The translations under genes were made by a program, and so were the position numbers. A stretch of DNA of 64,000 nt from Christensenella sp. UBA2853 (lineage in GTDB: Bacteria > Bacillota > Clostridia > Christensenellales > Aristaeellaceae). The DNA lies in the NCBI GenBank assembly GCA_002350845.1, contig DEFL01000013.1, positions 1 through 64,000 on the forward strand, read 5' to 3'. Positions 9,302 through 17,164 of this stretch are shown in pieces (the first letter of the stretch is position 1; each line of letters opens with the position of its first letter). The notes below the pieces were generated by a model that saw only the letters and a list, made by a program, of their open reading frames with translations, did not search any database and was not told the origin of the DNA.

Positions 9302-9364
9302 CTGATGCATCCAGACAACGCTGCTTTTCAGGGATGCATTCCCAAGCTGAAAGGAGCCTCGTTC

Positions 9365-10546
9365 ATGAAAACTCTACAGGACATTCTGCAGAAGGATTCA
9401 CTGATGGTCATCGGTCTGATGAGCGGAACCAGCGCAGATGGCATGGACGCCGCACTGACCGAGATCACAGGCCGTTCCACTGCGATGCAAGTCCGCCAGA
9501 TTGCATTCGTCTCCCTTCCCTATCCTGAAGCGGTGCGAAATGAGATTCTTCGCCTGGCCTCCGGTAAGCAGGGCGGTTCCCATGACCTTGCTCTTTTCCA
9601 TTTCTATCTTGGGCACCAGGCAGCCGACGCCTGCCGAGAGGTCTGCCGGAAAGCAGGCATCTCTCTGGCTGAGGTGGATCTGGTCGGCAGTCACGGACAA
9701 ACCCTGTGGCATATCCCTGTGGGTGAAGACTATCTCGGCATGAAGCTGAAAGCCACCCTTCAGCTTGGCGAACCTTCCGTCATCGCCGAAGCCCTTGGCT
9801 GCCCTGTTGTCAGTGATTTTCGTGTGCGCGATATGGCGGCCGGCGGCCTGGGTGCTCCACTCGTTCCCTACACCGAATACCTTCTCTACCGCAGGGAAGA
9901 CCGGTGTGTGGGTCTGCAGAATATCGGTGGGATCGGCAATCTGACCATCATTCCCCGAGGCGCCGACCTGAAAGATGTCTCTGCCTTCGATACCGGTCCC
10001 GGAAACATGGTCATTGATCAGCTTACAGAAATCGTGACGGAAGGCAAACAGCACTATGATGCAGATGGGAAGCTCGCACTGGCAGGCCAGGTTTCTTCTG
10101 CACTTCTTTCGTGGATGATGGAGGATCCCTACCTGTCCGCTCTTCCGCCAAAAACCACCGGACGCGAAGCATACGGAGACGCCTATATCAGCCGGTTCCT
10201 GTCCACAGCCAGGGAGCTGAATGTGTCAGCGCCGGATATGATTACAACGGCGACTGCATTCACTGTGGAAACCATCCGCTACGCCATGGATCACTTCTGT
10301 CATCCCCGGCCCGAGGAACTGATTGTCGGCGGCGGAGGCTGCCGCAATCCCGCGCTGATGAGCATGCTGCGCAAACGTCTGGACCTGCCTGTCCTGTGCA
10401 ATGAGGACCTCGGATATGATTCCGATGCAAAAGAAGCCGTGGCTTTCGCCATGCTGGCAGCCGAGTGCATCCACGGTGTCTGCAATAATGTCCCTGCAGT
10501 GACAGGGGCTGCGCACCCGGTTGTCATGGGGAAAATCAGCATATGA
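9365..10546 (+). CDS. anmK: Anhydro-N-acetylmuramic acid kinase AnmK
   Basis: AnmK (EC 2.7.1.170) opens and phosphorylates 1,6-anhydro-MurNAc to MurNAc-6-phosphate in cell-wall recycling. The 393-residue protein has the phosphate-binding motif GLMSGTSADGMDAAL near the N-terminus, GSHGQTLWH, the catalytic-region FRVRDMAAGGLGAPLVP, GIGN, DTGPGN, and the C-terminal GGGGCRNPALM. The ATG at 9365 follows AAGGAG by eight bases. The open frame continues much further upstream but is antisense to the Nudix gene there. It is convergent with a hydrolase/carrier operon that may serve the same recycling route. Confidence 0.95.
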   Translation: MKTLQDILQKDSLMVIGLMSGTSADGMDAALTEITGRSTAMQVRQIAFVSLPYPEAVRNEILRLASGKQGGSHDLALFHFYLGHQAADACREVCRKAGISLAEVDLVGSHGQTLWHIPVGEDYLGMKLKATLQLGEPSVIAEALGCPVVSDFRVRDMAAGGLGAPLVPYTEYLLYRREDRCVGLQNIGGIGNLTIIPRGADLKDVSAFDTGPGNMVIDQLTEIVTEGKQHYDADGKLALAGQVSSALLSWMMEDPYLSALPPKTTGREAYGDAYISRFLSTARELNVSAPDMITTATAFTVETIRYAMDHFCHPRPEELIVGGGGCRNPALMSMLRKRLDLPVLCNEDLGYDSDAKEAVAFAMLAAECIHGVCNNVPAVTGAAHPVVMGKISI

Positions 10547-10575
10547 AAAGCAGCCGTCCAGGCTGCTTTTCATAT
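10541..10575. terminator. Bidirectional terminator after anmK
   Basis: A 15-bp stem with a five-base loop (10556-10560). The anmK stop codon lies within the left arm. GCTTTTC in the right arm and its mirror serve both directions. Confidence 0.75.
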
Positions 10576-10613
10576 GGGCTCCGGGAACGCTGCATTCCCG
10601 CGCGCGCCCATGC

Positions 10614-11666
10614 TTATAATGCCTCTGCTCCAAGGGCAAATACGGTCTCGTGCAGAGCTCTTCTGAATTCACCGGTGTTATGATGATTGGCTTCCGGAAA
10701 GAAAAGCCGGTTTGTAAATGCTACGCAGCCGATGTTCTTCTCCCTTGAGAAATAGATGCTTGTCCCTGTAAACCCTGTATGCCCGCAGCCATACGGATAG
10801 GTCATGCCGGTCTGCAGTCCGAGTCCTCTTTCCGGGGAGACAGGCTGCTCCTTCTGTGCCCTTACCAGCAGCTCAGAGGATGTCGTCATATAATACTGGC
10901 ACAGACGCATATAACTCTCTGTCGTTGCATAGATCCCGGCATGTCCTGCAACATCTCCAAAGTAATAATGGCTGTTTCCGTCATTGACCATGCCCGGAGC
11001 CGGAACGCCGAGCGGGCGGAATCCGTCAAAGGAGATATTCCGTTCCCTGCACATGTTCATCTCAATCGCATTGCCATAATCCGCAGGAATGATTCTCTCC
11101 CGCTCCTGCGGGCAGAACATCATATCCCCAAGTCCCAGCGGCTGAACCAGCTCTTCCTGAAGGCAGACCGAGAGCGGTTTGCGCAGTGTCTCTTCCAGGA
11201 GCTTTCCCAGAATCATGAAATTCAGGTCCGAATACACGACTCCCCTGGTCACTTCCGTATGGGAAAGTGCGTATGCCAGCGTCTCATAGAAATCTTCCCC
11301 GCATCTGGAATAAAAAGGATACCAGTCCGTGAGTGTGGAGGTATGCGTCAGAAGCATTTCCAGCGTAATGCCCTTCATCCGTGCCTGCAGATACGGATGT
11401 GCCGCAATCGATGGAAGCAGATTGGCAATCTCATCCTCCAGCCGGAATGCGCCATGCTCTACCATGCGGAGCACCATCGTCGCCGTGGCTATTTTGGTCA
11501 GCGAAGCCACATCAAAAAGTGAAGTATCCTTTGCGTTGCCTGCGCAGAAAGTCACCAGACTCTTCTCCCTGTTGAACACGCGGACTGCAGCATCCGGAAA
11601 AAAGCCTGCTTCTCTGTACCGGCATGTTACATTCACAACCGCCTGTTCCAGTCTTTGAAGATCCAT
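10614..11666 (-). CDS. Serine hydrolase, beta-lactamase/PBP4* family
   Basis: This 350-residue protein belongs to the class C beta-lactamase-related family. It has the nucleophile motif S55-LTK (within FDVASLTK), a Tyr motif YSDLN, and a CGHTG motif near the C-terminus replacing KTG. No signal peptide is visible, so it is probably cytoplasmic, like the YbbE-type hydrolases found beside MurNAc-recycling genes in Bacillus. The start ATG has GGGAG upstream. It lies 13 bases after the MFS carrier stop, so the two form one operon. A role as an amidase or esterase acting on imported muropeptides is inference. Confidence 0.82.
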   Translation of the reverse strand: MDLQRLEQAVVNVTCRYREAGFFPDAAVRVFNREKSLVTFCAGNAKDTSLFDVASLTKIATATMVLRMVEHGAFRLEDEIANLLPSIAAHPYLQARMKGITLEMLLTHTSTLTDWYPFYSRCGEDFYETLAYALSHTEVTRGVVYSDLNFMILGKLLEETLRKPLSVCLQEELVQPLGLGDMMFCPQERERIIPADYGNAIEMNMCRERNISFDGFRPLGVPAPGMVNDGNSHYYFGDVAGHAGIYATTESYMRLCQYYMTTSSELLVRAQKEQPVSPERGLGLQTGMTYPYGCGHTGFTGTSIYFSREKNIGCVAFTNRLFFPEANHHNTGEFRRALHETVFALGAEAL

Positions 11667-11679
11667 GCTGCATCTCCCT

Positions 11680-12873
11680 TTACGCAGTCTTTTGCTTTTT
11701 CATCTTTTTCAGAATCATGAGTCCGGCAATCAGAAGCGCCGGAAACACAGCCGCTGCCAGAATCCCCATGCGCAGGTTTTCCCCTGCAAGGGCTGAGAAT
11801 TCACCCACAGTCAGCGGGCCAAGTGTTCCGCCGAGGTCCCCGGCCAGCGCAAGAAGCGCAAACATCGCGGTTCCGCCCCTGGGACAGGCTTTGGATGATA
11901 TGCTGATGGTTCCCGGCCACATGACGCCCACGGTAATGCCTGTCATCGCGCATCCGATCAATCCAACGACAGGCGAAGGAATCAGGGCCGCTGTCAGATA
12001 GCAGACCACACAGAGTGCAGCGCATCCGGTCATATAGTTTTCCAGCTGCATTGTCTCACTTTTACGGCTGTAAAACACGCGGGACAGGCCCATCACAATG
12101 GCAAAGAAGAATGGACCGGCAAGATCGCCAATGGTTTTGCTGACACCCAGCGCTGCCTCTGCAAAGGCAGATGCCCACTGAGCCATGGAAAGCTCAGATG
12201 CACCGGAACAGACCATGAGGAGGGCAAGCAGCCAGAAAAGCGGCAGCCGAAAAAGCTGAAGAATGGTCATGCTTTTCCCGTCCTCCACCAGATGTTCGAT
12301 GGGGCAAACCGCAAAGTTTATAATATTGTACAGAGGGATCAAGGCCCAGAGACAGGTCAGAATCTTCCAGCTGCTCACTCCGAAGACGGCAAAGAACAGA
12401 GAAGACAGCAGAATGACTGCCGCGGATCCCCAGCAGTAGAAGGAGTGCACCAGGCTCATGACGCCTTCTTTATTATCAAACGGGCAGGCCTCGACAATCG
12501 GGCTGACCAGCACTTCAATCAATCCGCTGCCCACAGCATACACCACAACACAGGCAAGAATTCCGACAAACGGATCCGGGAGCAGTTCCGGAAGGCATGC
12601 CATGCCAATCAGTCCGACGGATGACAGCACTTCTGAGAGCACGACGCTGAACCGGTATCCAATGCGGTCAACGAACTTGGCACAGATGAAGTCCGTAATC
12701 AGCTGTGTGAAGAAAAACAGCGTGGGAATCAGTGCAATTCGATCCAGTGAAATCCCATACTGTGACCGGAATGTGAGAAACAGAAGCGGTGCAAAATTGG
12801 CTGAAATTGCCTGTGTCACGAATCCCAGATAGCAGGCTTTCAGTGTCCGCCGATAATTGGGTCTGGTTTCCAT
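11680..12873 (-). CDS. MFS transporter
   Basis: This 397-residue major facilitator carrier has about 12 predicted membrane helices. The loop between helices 2 and 3 reads AKFVDRIGYR, a match to the MFS G-x-L-x-D-R-x-G-R/K signature. The ATG at 12873 follows GGAGGG by five bases; the frame is open for nine more codons but those lack a ribosome site. It is cotranscribed with the downstream serine hydrolase. The neighbouring anmK suggests uptake of a cell-wall sugar or peptide, but nothing in the protein proves the substrate. Confidence 0.85.
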   Translation of the reverse strand: METRPNYRRTLKACYLGFVTQAISANFAPLLFLTFRSQYGISLDRIALIPTLFFFTQLITDFICAKFVDRIGYRFSVVLSEVLSSVGLIGMACLPELLPDPFVGILACVVVYAVGSGLIEVLVSPIVEACPFDNKEGVMSLVHSFYCWGSAAVILLSSLFFAVFGVSSWKILTCLWALIPLYNIINFAVCPIEHLVEDGKSMTILQLFRLPLFWLLALLMVCSGASELSMAQWASAFAEAALGVSKTIGDLAGPFFFAIVMGLSRVFYSRKSETMQLENYMTGCAALCVVCYLTAALIPSPVVGLIGCAMTGITVGVMWPGTISISSKACPRGGTAMFALLALAGDLGGTLGPLTVGEFSALAGENLRMGILAAAVFPALLIAGLMILKKMKKQKTA

Positions 12874-13119
12874 ACGTTCCCTCCAGCTTCCAGCCTGCAA
12901 ATCGTATGGCAGGCTCCGAGCAGTGGCATTGTATCATACTTTGCAGGTTCAAAATACACATAATCAACCTTTTTCTTTGAATGGAAATAGCAGTAATCGA
13001 CAATACATATCCTGCATTTTCAGGTACGCTGACCCGGACGATTCCCAGGATTTCATGGGATGCTGATGTTTTTTCTCCGTTCTTCTTTTCGAGACATGCA
13101 ATCCTCCTTTTCTCCTGTG

Positions 13120-13149
13120 TTGACTTCCATGTTTTCTCCATGCTAGAAT
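13120..13149 (+). promoter_or_regulatory. Promoter of the amino-acid ABC importer
   Basis: TTGACT (13120-13125), an 18-base spacer and TAGAAT (13144-13149) with a TGC extended -10. It predicts a long leader of about 125 bases before the start codon. Confidence 0.7.
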
Positions 13150-13212
13150 GCATTGCTGTTGGTAGTTTTTTCCATCTTTTGACCTCGTACTGACAGCAAA
13201 CCGGAAATAACG

Positions 13213-13254
13213 CTGTTTTCTCAACACGCTCCGGCGAGAAACAGTTGTTTTTCT
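13213..13254 (+). promoter_or_regulatory. Leader stem-loop with T-tract, possible attenuator
   Basis: CTGTTTTCTC (13213-13222) pairs, with one bulged T, to GAGAAACAG (13236-13244), and TTGTTTTTCTC follows. It lies between the promoter and the ribosome site of the amino-acid binding-protein gene. No T-box consensus is seen. Confidence 0.35.
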
Positions 13255-13284
13255 CTAACTTTTCTGAAAGGGTGGCTTCATTTT

Positions 13285-14088
13285 ATGAAAAAAATGCTTG
13301 CACTTGTGTTCTCCCTGGTCATGGCAATGACCATCCTTGTTGCCTCGGTCTCATCCGCCGAAACCGTCGATCTTCTCTCCCAGATCAAGGAAAGAGGATA
13401 TATCATCATCGCAACCGAAGGCGACTGGGCACCGTGGACATACCATGATGAATCCAATCAGCTGGTCGGCCTGGACGTTGAAATCGGCACTGCGATCGCT
13501 GAACAACTCGGTGTTGAGGCTCGTTTTGAAGAGACCAACTGGGATTCCATTCTGCAGGGTGTTGATTCCGGCCGTTTCGATCTTGCCTGCAACGGAGTCG
13601 GTTATACCGAAACCCGCGCTGAAAAATACAGCTTCTCTACGCCGTATGTCTATACCCACAAAGTGCTCGTTGTCCGCAAGGATAATGAGGAGATCAAGTC
13701 CTTTGAAGATCTCAAGGGCAAAAAGACAGCCAACACCGCCTCTTCCACCTATGCTGCCATCGCAGAAGAATACGGTGCGACGGTCACCGGTGTTGATGCT
13801 CTTGCCGACACGCTCCAGCTCGTCCTTCAGCGCCGTGTGGATGCAACCATCAACTCCCAGGTCACCATCAACGATTACATGATCGCTCATCCTGAGGCTG
13901 AGATCAAAGTGGTGGATGAAGGCCCCGGCGAACCGGTTGCCATTCCGGTGCGCAAGGCGGATGATACCGCTACCCTGATCGCCGCCATCAACGAAGCCCT
14001 CGATGCCATGCGCGCCGACGGTACGCTGGCTGCGATTTCCATCAAATATTTCAATGGTCTGGATCTGACAGGTATGCCTCAGGAATAA
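13285..14088 (+). CDS. Amino-acid ABC transporter substrate-binding protein, family 3
   Basis: This 267-residue exported binding protein has a signal peptide of about 25 residues (cleavage near VSSA/ET). The mature protein follows the family-3 pattern: KERGYIIIATEGDWAPW, LVGLDVEIGTAIAEQLG, DSILQGVDSGRFDLACNGVGYTETRAEKYSFSTPYV, and KSFEDLKGKKTA. These are typical of polar amino-acid or cystine importers. The ATG follows GAAAGGGTGG. It is the first gene of an operon with an M20 peptidase, a permease and an ATPase, from which a terminator separates it. Confidence 0.92.
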   Translation: MKKMLALVFSLVMAMTILVASVSSAETVDLLSQIKERGYIIIATEGDWAPWTYHDESNQLVGLDVEIGTAIAEQLGVEARFEETNWDSILQGVDSGRFDLACNGVGYTETRAEKYSFSTPYVYTHKVLVVRKDNEEIKSFEDLKGKKTANTASSTYAAIAEEYGATVTGVDALADTLQLVLQRRVDATINSQVTINDYMIAHPEAEIKVVDEGPGEPVAIPVRKADDTATLIAAINEALDAMRADGTLAAISIKYFNGLDLTGMPQE

Positions 14089-14102
14089 TCTTCCCGCGTT
14101 CC

Positions 14103-14133
14103 AAGAGCAGTGCTGCATGCACTGCTCTTTTCC
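14103..14133 (+). terminator. Terminator after the amino-acid binding-protein gene
   Basis: AAGAGCAGTG/CACTGCTCTT, a 10-bp stem with a seven-base loop, followed by TTCC. It separates the binding-protein gene from the peptidase/permease/ATPase genes, which have their own promoter. Confidence 0.75.
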
Positions 14134-14142
14134 TGCCTTTTC

Positions 14143-14171
14143 CTTGCGACTTTCCAGTGCGTATGATATCA
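14143..14171 (+). promoter_or_regulatory. Promoter of the M20 peptidase - permease - ATPase genes
   Basis: TTGCGA (14143-14148), a 17-base spacer and TATCAT (14166-14171) with TGA extension. It lies directly behind the terminator and directly before an inverted repeat. Confidence 0.6.
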
Positions 14172-14172
14172 T

Positions 14173-14206
14173 GCACAGGCATGTCTTATTGCTTTTTCAT
14201 GCCTGT
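14173..14206. repeat. Perfect 10-bp inverted repeat at the transcription start
   Basis: CACAGGCATG (14173-14182) and CATGCCTGTG (14197-14206) are separated by 14 bases. The left arm begins two bases after the -10 box and the right arm ends two bases before GAGGAG of the M20 gene. It could be a repressor operator or an RNA hairpin controlling ribosome access. Confidence 0.55.
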
Positions 14207-14223
14207 GATGAGGAGCCCGACAC

Positions 14224-15630
14224 ATGACAAATGCCGAATTGTTTGCTCACGAATCTGACTACCCGGACTTTCCGTCGGAACGTGCCGTGGAGCATCTGAG
14301 AGATGCACTTCGCTTTCCGACCGTCAGCCATCTTGACACATCAAAAACAGACTACTCTGCCTTTGATGCATTCCATCTTTTTCTCCGCGTAAGCTACCCG
14401 CATATTGTCAGTGCCTGTGTGTGGGAGACCATCGGGCACAGTCTTCTGCTGAAGCTGCCCGGGAGCACTCCTTCCCTGCGTCCCGCCCTTTTCATGGCGC
14501 ATCAGGATGTGGTGCCTATCAAGAGTGGGACCGAGAAAAACTGGCAGCACGCACCGTTTTCCGGTGATCTCGCAGACGGCTTTATCTGGGGCCGCGGGGC
14601 CTTGGATATCAAGGAAATGCTGATTGGGCATCTTGAGGCCATGGAATATCTGCTGTCCCGTGGCGGCCGGCTTCAGCGCACTGTATACTTTGCTTTTGGT
14701 GAGGATGAAGAAACCTGTTCCGGCGGTGCCATTGCAATCTGTAACCTGCTCAGGAAACGCGGCATTGAACTGGAATATGTCCTTGATGAAGGCGCCGGTG
14801 ATGTCATGGACGCTGCAGATTATGGCGCTCCGGGCACACTCGCCTGCCTGATCGGGATCTATGAAAAAGGATATATGGATCTGAGGCTCAACGTCCAATC
14901 CAGGGGCGGCCACAGTTCCAATCCCTTCCATGGAACCTCGCTCGGTCACCTTTCCGAAGCCATCGCATCCATAGTCTCCCATCCGCGGCCCCCGGTTCTG
15001 ACCTACTGTCTGAAAAGTGCCCTTCGGTCACTCTCACCGTATATCACCGTAGAACCCATGAAGACCTGGGTCAGTGATATGACGCGTTATGAGAAGGAAC
15101 TCCTTGCGTGGTGCATGTCCCGTGAATCCCTGTATCATCAGGTATCCACCACCATCGCGCCGACCATGATTTCAGAAGGTTCTCCTGCTGCAAATGTTCT
15201 GCCGCAGGACATGTGGGCCGTCATCAACATGCGTCTGGCGCCCTCTGACCCGCCGGAAGTCATGCTGGAACACTGTCGCGGCCTTGTTCCATCCGATGTG
15301 GAACTGTCCCTCGATCAGCAGATTGAGGCCTCACGTCCTTCAGACATTGACAGCTATGGTTTTATCCATCTCAAGCAGGTGCTTGAGCACTATTTTCAGC
15401 GGCTGATCTTCATCCCGGCACAGAACCGCGGGGCGACAGACTGCCGCCAGTATGAACCGGTCTGCCGTTGCTGCCTGCGCTTCGGCCCCTTCCTCGAAGA
15501 GGAAGCCGTATCCGCGGAGGGCATCCACGGCACCAATGAACGCATCTCTGTCAGAGCCTACCTGCAGGGCATTCGTGTCCTGACGCGTCTGATGGAAACC
15601 ACCTGTATGAATCCGGAGGAAATGGAATGA
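14224..15630 (+). CDS. M20 family metallopeptidase
   Basis: This 468-residue two-zinc amidohydrolase is of the M20/M25/M40 type, in the subgroup with carboxypeptidase S and PM20D1. Metal-site stretches are visible: MAHQDVV (His), GRGALDIK (bridging Asp), GEDEET (catalytic Glu and ligand), and GIHGTNERIS near the C-terminus (His). The dimerisation domain includes SRGGHSSNPFHG. No signal peptide is seen. The gene overlaps the permease gene by four bases (ATGA), so it is part of the importer operon. It probably splits an imported N-acyl amino acid or dipeptide in the cytoplasm. Confidence 0.88.
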   Translation: MTNAELFAHESDYPDFPSERAVEHLRDALRFPTVSHLDTSKTDYSAFDAFHLFLRVSYPHIVSACVWETIGHSLLLKLPGSTPSLRPALFMAHQDVVPIKSGTEKNWQHAPFSGDLADGFIWGRGALDIKEMLIGHLEAMEYLLSRGGRLQRTVYFAFGEDEETCSGGAIAICNLLRKRGIELEYVLDEGAGDVMDAADYGAPGTLACLIGIYEKGYMDLRLNVQSRGGHSSNPFHGTSLGHLSEAIASIVSHPRPPVLTYCLKSALRSLSPYITVEPMKTWVSDMTRYEKELLAWCMSRESLYHQVSTTIAPTMISEGSPAANVLPQDMWAVINMRLAPSDPPEVMLEHCRGLVPSDVELSLDQQIEASRPSDIDSYGFIHLKQVLEHYFQRLIFIPAQNRGATDCRQYEPVCRCCLRFGPFLEEEAVSAEGIHGTNERISVRAYLQGIRVLTRLMETTCMNPEEME

Positions 15631-16298
15631 GCGAGCGAGCACTGCAAATTCTGCAAGATGCTTTTCCACAGCTGGTTGAAAAGTTTTTTACCGTCACAAT
15701 CCCCCTGACTCTCATGTCATTCTCCCTGGCCCTCATCATTGCGGTGATTGTTGCCATGATTCAGTATGCGCATATCAAAGGACTGAGTTTCCTCTGCCGC
15801 GTCTATATCTGGATTGTTCGCTGCACGCCCCTTCTGGTCCAGTTGTACCTGGTCTTCTATGGTCTGCCGAGCATAGGCATAGTTCTGGATGCATACCCGA
15901 CCGCTGTTCTTGTCTTTGGCATCAATGAAGGTGCATACATGGCAGAATCCATGCGTGGTGCACTGGAAGCCGTTCCTTCCGGTCAGATGGAAGCGGGGTA
16001 CTGTGTATCCATGACCTACCTTCAGACCATGTGGCATGTCATCCTTCCTCAGGCTTTCCGTACAGCCTTCCCGGCCCTTTCGAATTCTCTGATTTCCATG
16101 GTGAAAGGTACCTCTCTCGCCTCTGTCATCACGGTCACCGAAATGTTCCGTCAGGCAGTCGTCATCAACGGCCGTGTCTATGAATCGCTCGCACTGTACA
16201 CCGAAGTGGCCCTGATCTACCTTGCCTTCTGCTCCGTACTGACACTTCTGCAGAGATGGGGAGAAAAGAAACTGAGTGCCTATGGAGGAACGAGATAA
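15627..16298 (+). CDS. Amino-acid ABC transporter permease, HisM/GlnP type
   Basis: This 223-residue membrane subunit of the polar amino-acid importer family has about five membrane helices, the RCTPLLVQLYLVFYGLP stretch characteristic of the family, and the ATPase-contacting loop near VPSGQMEAGY with HVILPQAFRTAFPALSN after it. It starts within the stop of the M20 gene (ATGA) with GGAGGA upstream, and its TAA overlaps the ATPase ATG. A single permease gene suggests a homodimeric channel. Confidence 0.93.
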   Translation: MSERALQILQDAFPQLVEKFFTVTIPLTLMSFSLALIIAVIVAMIQYAHIKGLSFLCRVYIWIVRCTPLLVQLYLVFYGLPSIGIVLDAYPTAVLVFGINEGAYMAESMRGALEAVPSGQMEAGYCVSMTYLQTMWHVILPQAFRTAFPALSNSLISMVKGTSLASVITVTEMFRQAVVINGRVYESLALYTEVALIYLAFCSVLTLLQRWGEKKLSAYGGTR

Positions 16299-17047
16299 TG
16301 CTGGAAATCAAGAATGTCCATAAATCGTTTGATGCCCATACCGAGATTCTCAAAGGCATTGATCTGAAGATCAACAAAGGAGATGTGATCGCGATTCTCG
16401 GCCCTTCCGGCTCCGGAAAAACCACCCTTCTCCGGTGCATCAATTATCTGGAGCGCGCTGACAGCGGCACCATGATCTTTGACGGCGAAGAATACGACAT
16501 GCACGCCATCTCCAAAAGCAGCATTACCAGGATTCGGAAAAAAACGGCCTTTGTGTTTCAGAATTACAACCTGTTTCTGAATAAAACAGTTCTGCAGAAT
16601 GTGACGCTCGGTCTGACCAGCGGAAGAAAAATGAGTCGCTCCGATGCAAAAGATGCCGCCATGGATGCGCTCAAGCGTGTTGGTATGGCAGATCGCATCG
16701 ATGCCTTTCCGCATCAGCTCTCCGGCGGTCAGCAGCAGCGCGTTGCCATTGCGCGCGGCCTGGCTGCAAACCCTGAAATCATCTATTTCGATGAACCCAC
16801 CAGCGCCCTGGACCCGGAACTGATTGGCGAAGTCCTCAACGTGATGCGGCATCTTGCCGAGGAAGGCATGACCATGCTTGTGGTCACGCATGAGATGGGT
16901 TTTGCCCGCAATGTATCCAATTATGTGCTGTTCATGGATGACGGAAAAGTCATTGAACAGGCGCCTTCCAAAGAGTTCTTCTCCAACCCGCGTGAAGAGA
17001 GAACACGCAGCTTTATCAGCAGCATTCTGAAAAAAGGTGAATCATAA
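16298..17047 (+). CDS. Amino-acid ABC transporter ATPase, GlnQ type
   Basis: This 249-residue ATPase has Walker A GPSGSGKT (35-42), Q-loop FVFQNYNLF, signature LSGGQQQR, Walker B IIYFDEPTSALDPE and H-loop VTHEMGFAR. The last sequence is characteristic of the polar amino-acid class. The ATG at 16298 overlaps the permease stop by one base (TAATG) and follows GGAGGA by eight bases. A 9-bp terminator ends the operon. Confidence 0.94.
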   Translation: MLEIKNVHKSFDAHTEILKGIDLKINKGDVIAILGPSGSGKTTLLRCINYLERADSGTMIFDGEEYDMHAISKSSITRIRKKTAFVFQNYNLFLNKTVLQNVTLGLTSGRKMSRSDAKDAAMDALKRVGMADRIDAFPHQLSGGQQQRVAIARGLAANPEIIYFDEPTSALDPELIGEVLNVMRHLAEEGMTMLVVTHEMGFARNVSNYVLFMDDGKVIEQAPSKEFFSNPREERTRSFISSILKKGES

Positions 17048-17053
17048 TCACAG

Positions 17054-17081
17054 AGCGGCTCTCTATCCAGAGCCGCTTTTT
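17054..17081 (+). terminator. Terminator of the amino-acid importer operon
   Basis: AGCGGCTCT/AGAGCCGCT, a 9-bp stem with a six-base loop, followed by TTTT. Confidence 0.85.
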
Positions 17082-17115
17082 CATTCCCTGGCTGTTCATT
17101 CCATGGATCCCCACA

Positions 17116-17143
17116 GAAAAAGCCGGTCCATCAGGCCGGCCTT
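17116..17143 (-). terminator. Terminator of the HAD / AAA-CYTH operon
   Basis: On the minus strand GCCGG/CCGGC with a nine-base loop is followed by TTTTTCTG, 22 bases beyond the AAA-CYTH stop. Confidence 0.7.
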
Positions 17144-17164
17144 TCCATTGCTGTGAACACAATA

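Larger units (their letters stand above)
12874..13284. other. Intergenic region between divergent MFS and amino-acid importer genes
   Basis: These 411 bases hold no convincing gene. Next to the MFS start is a short hairpin (AGCCTGC...GCAGGCT, about 12891-12914). The right half has the amino-acid importer promoter (13120-13149) and a leader of about 125 bases with a stem-loop. Confidence 0.6.

Noticed and set aside
8630..9364. In-frame extension of the anmK frame by 245 codons
   Set aside because: It is antisense to the well-supported Nudix gene, crosses the anmK promoter, and lacks recognisable domains.
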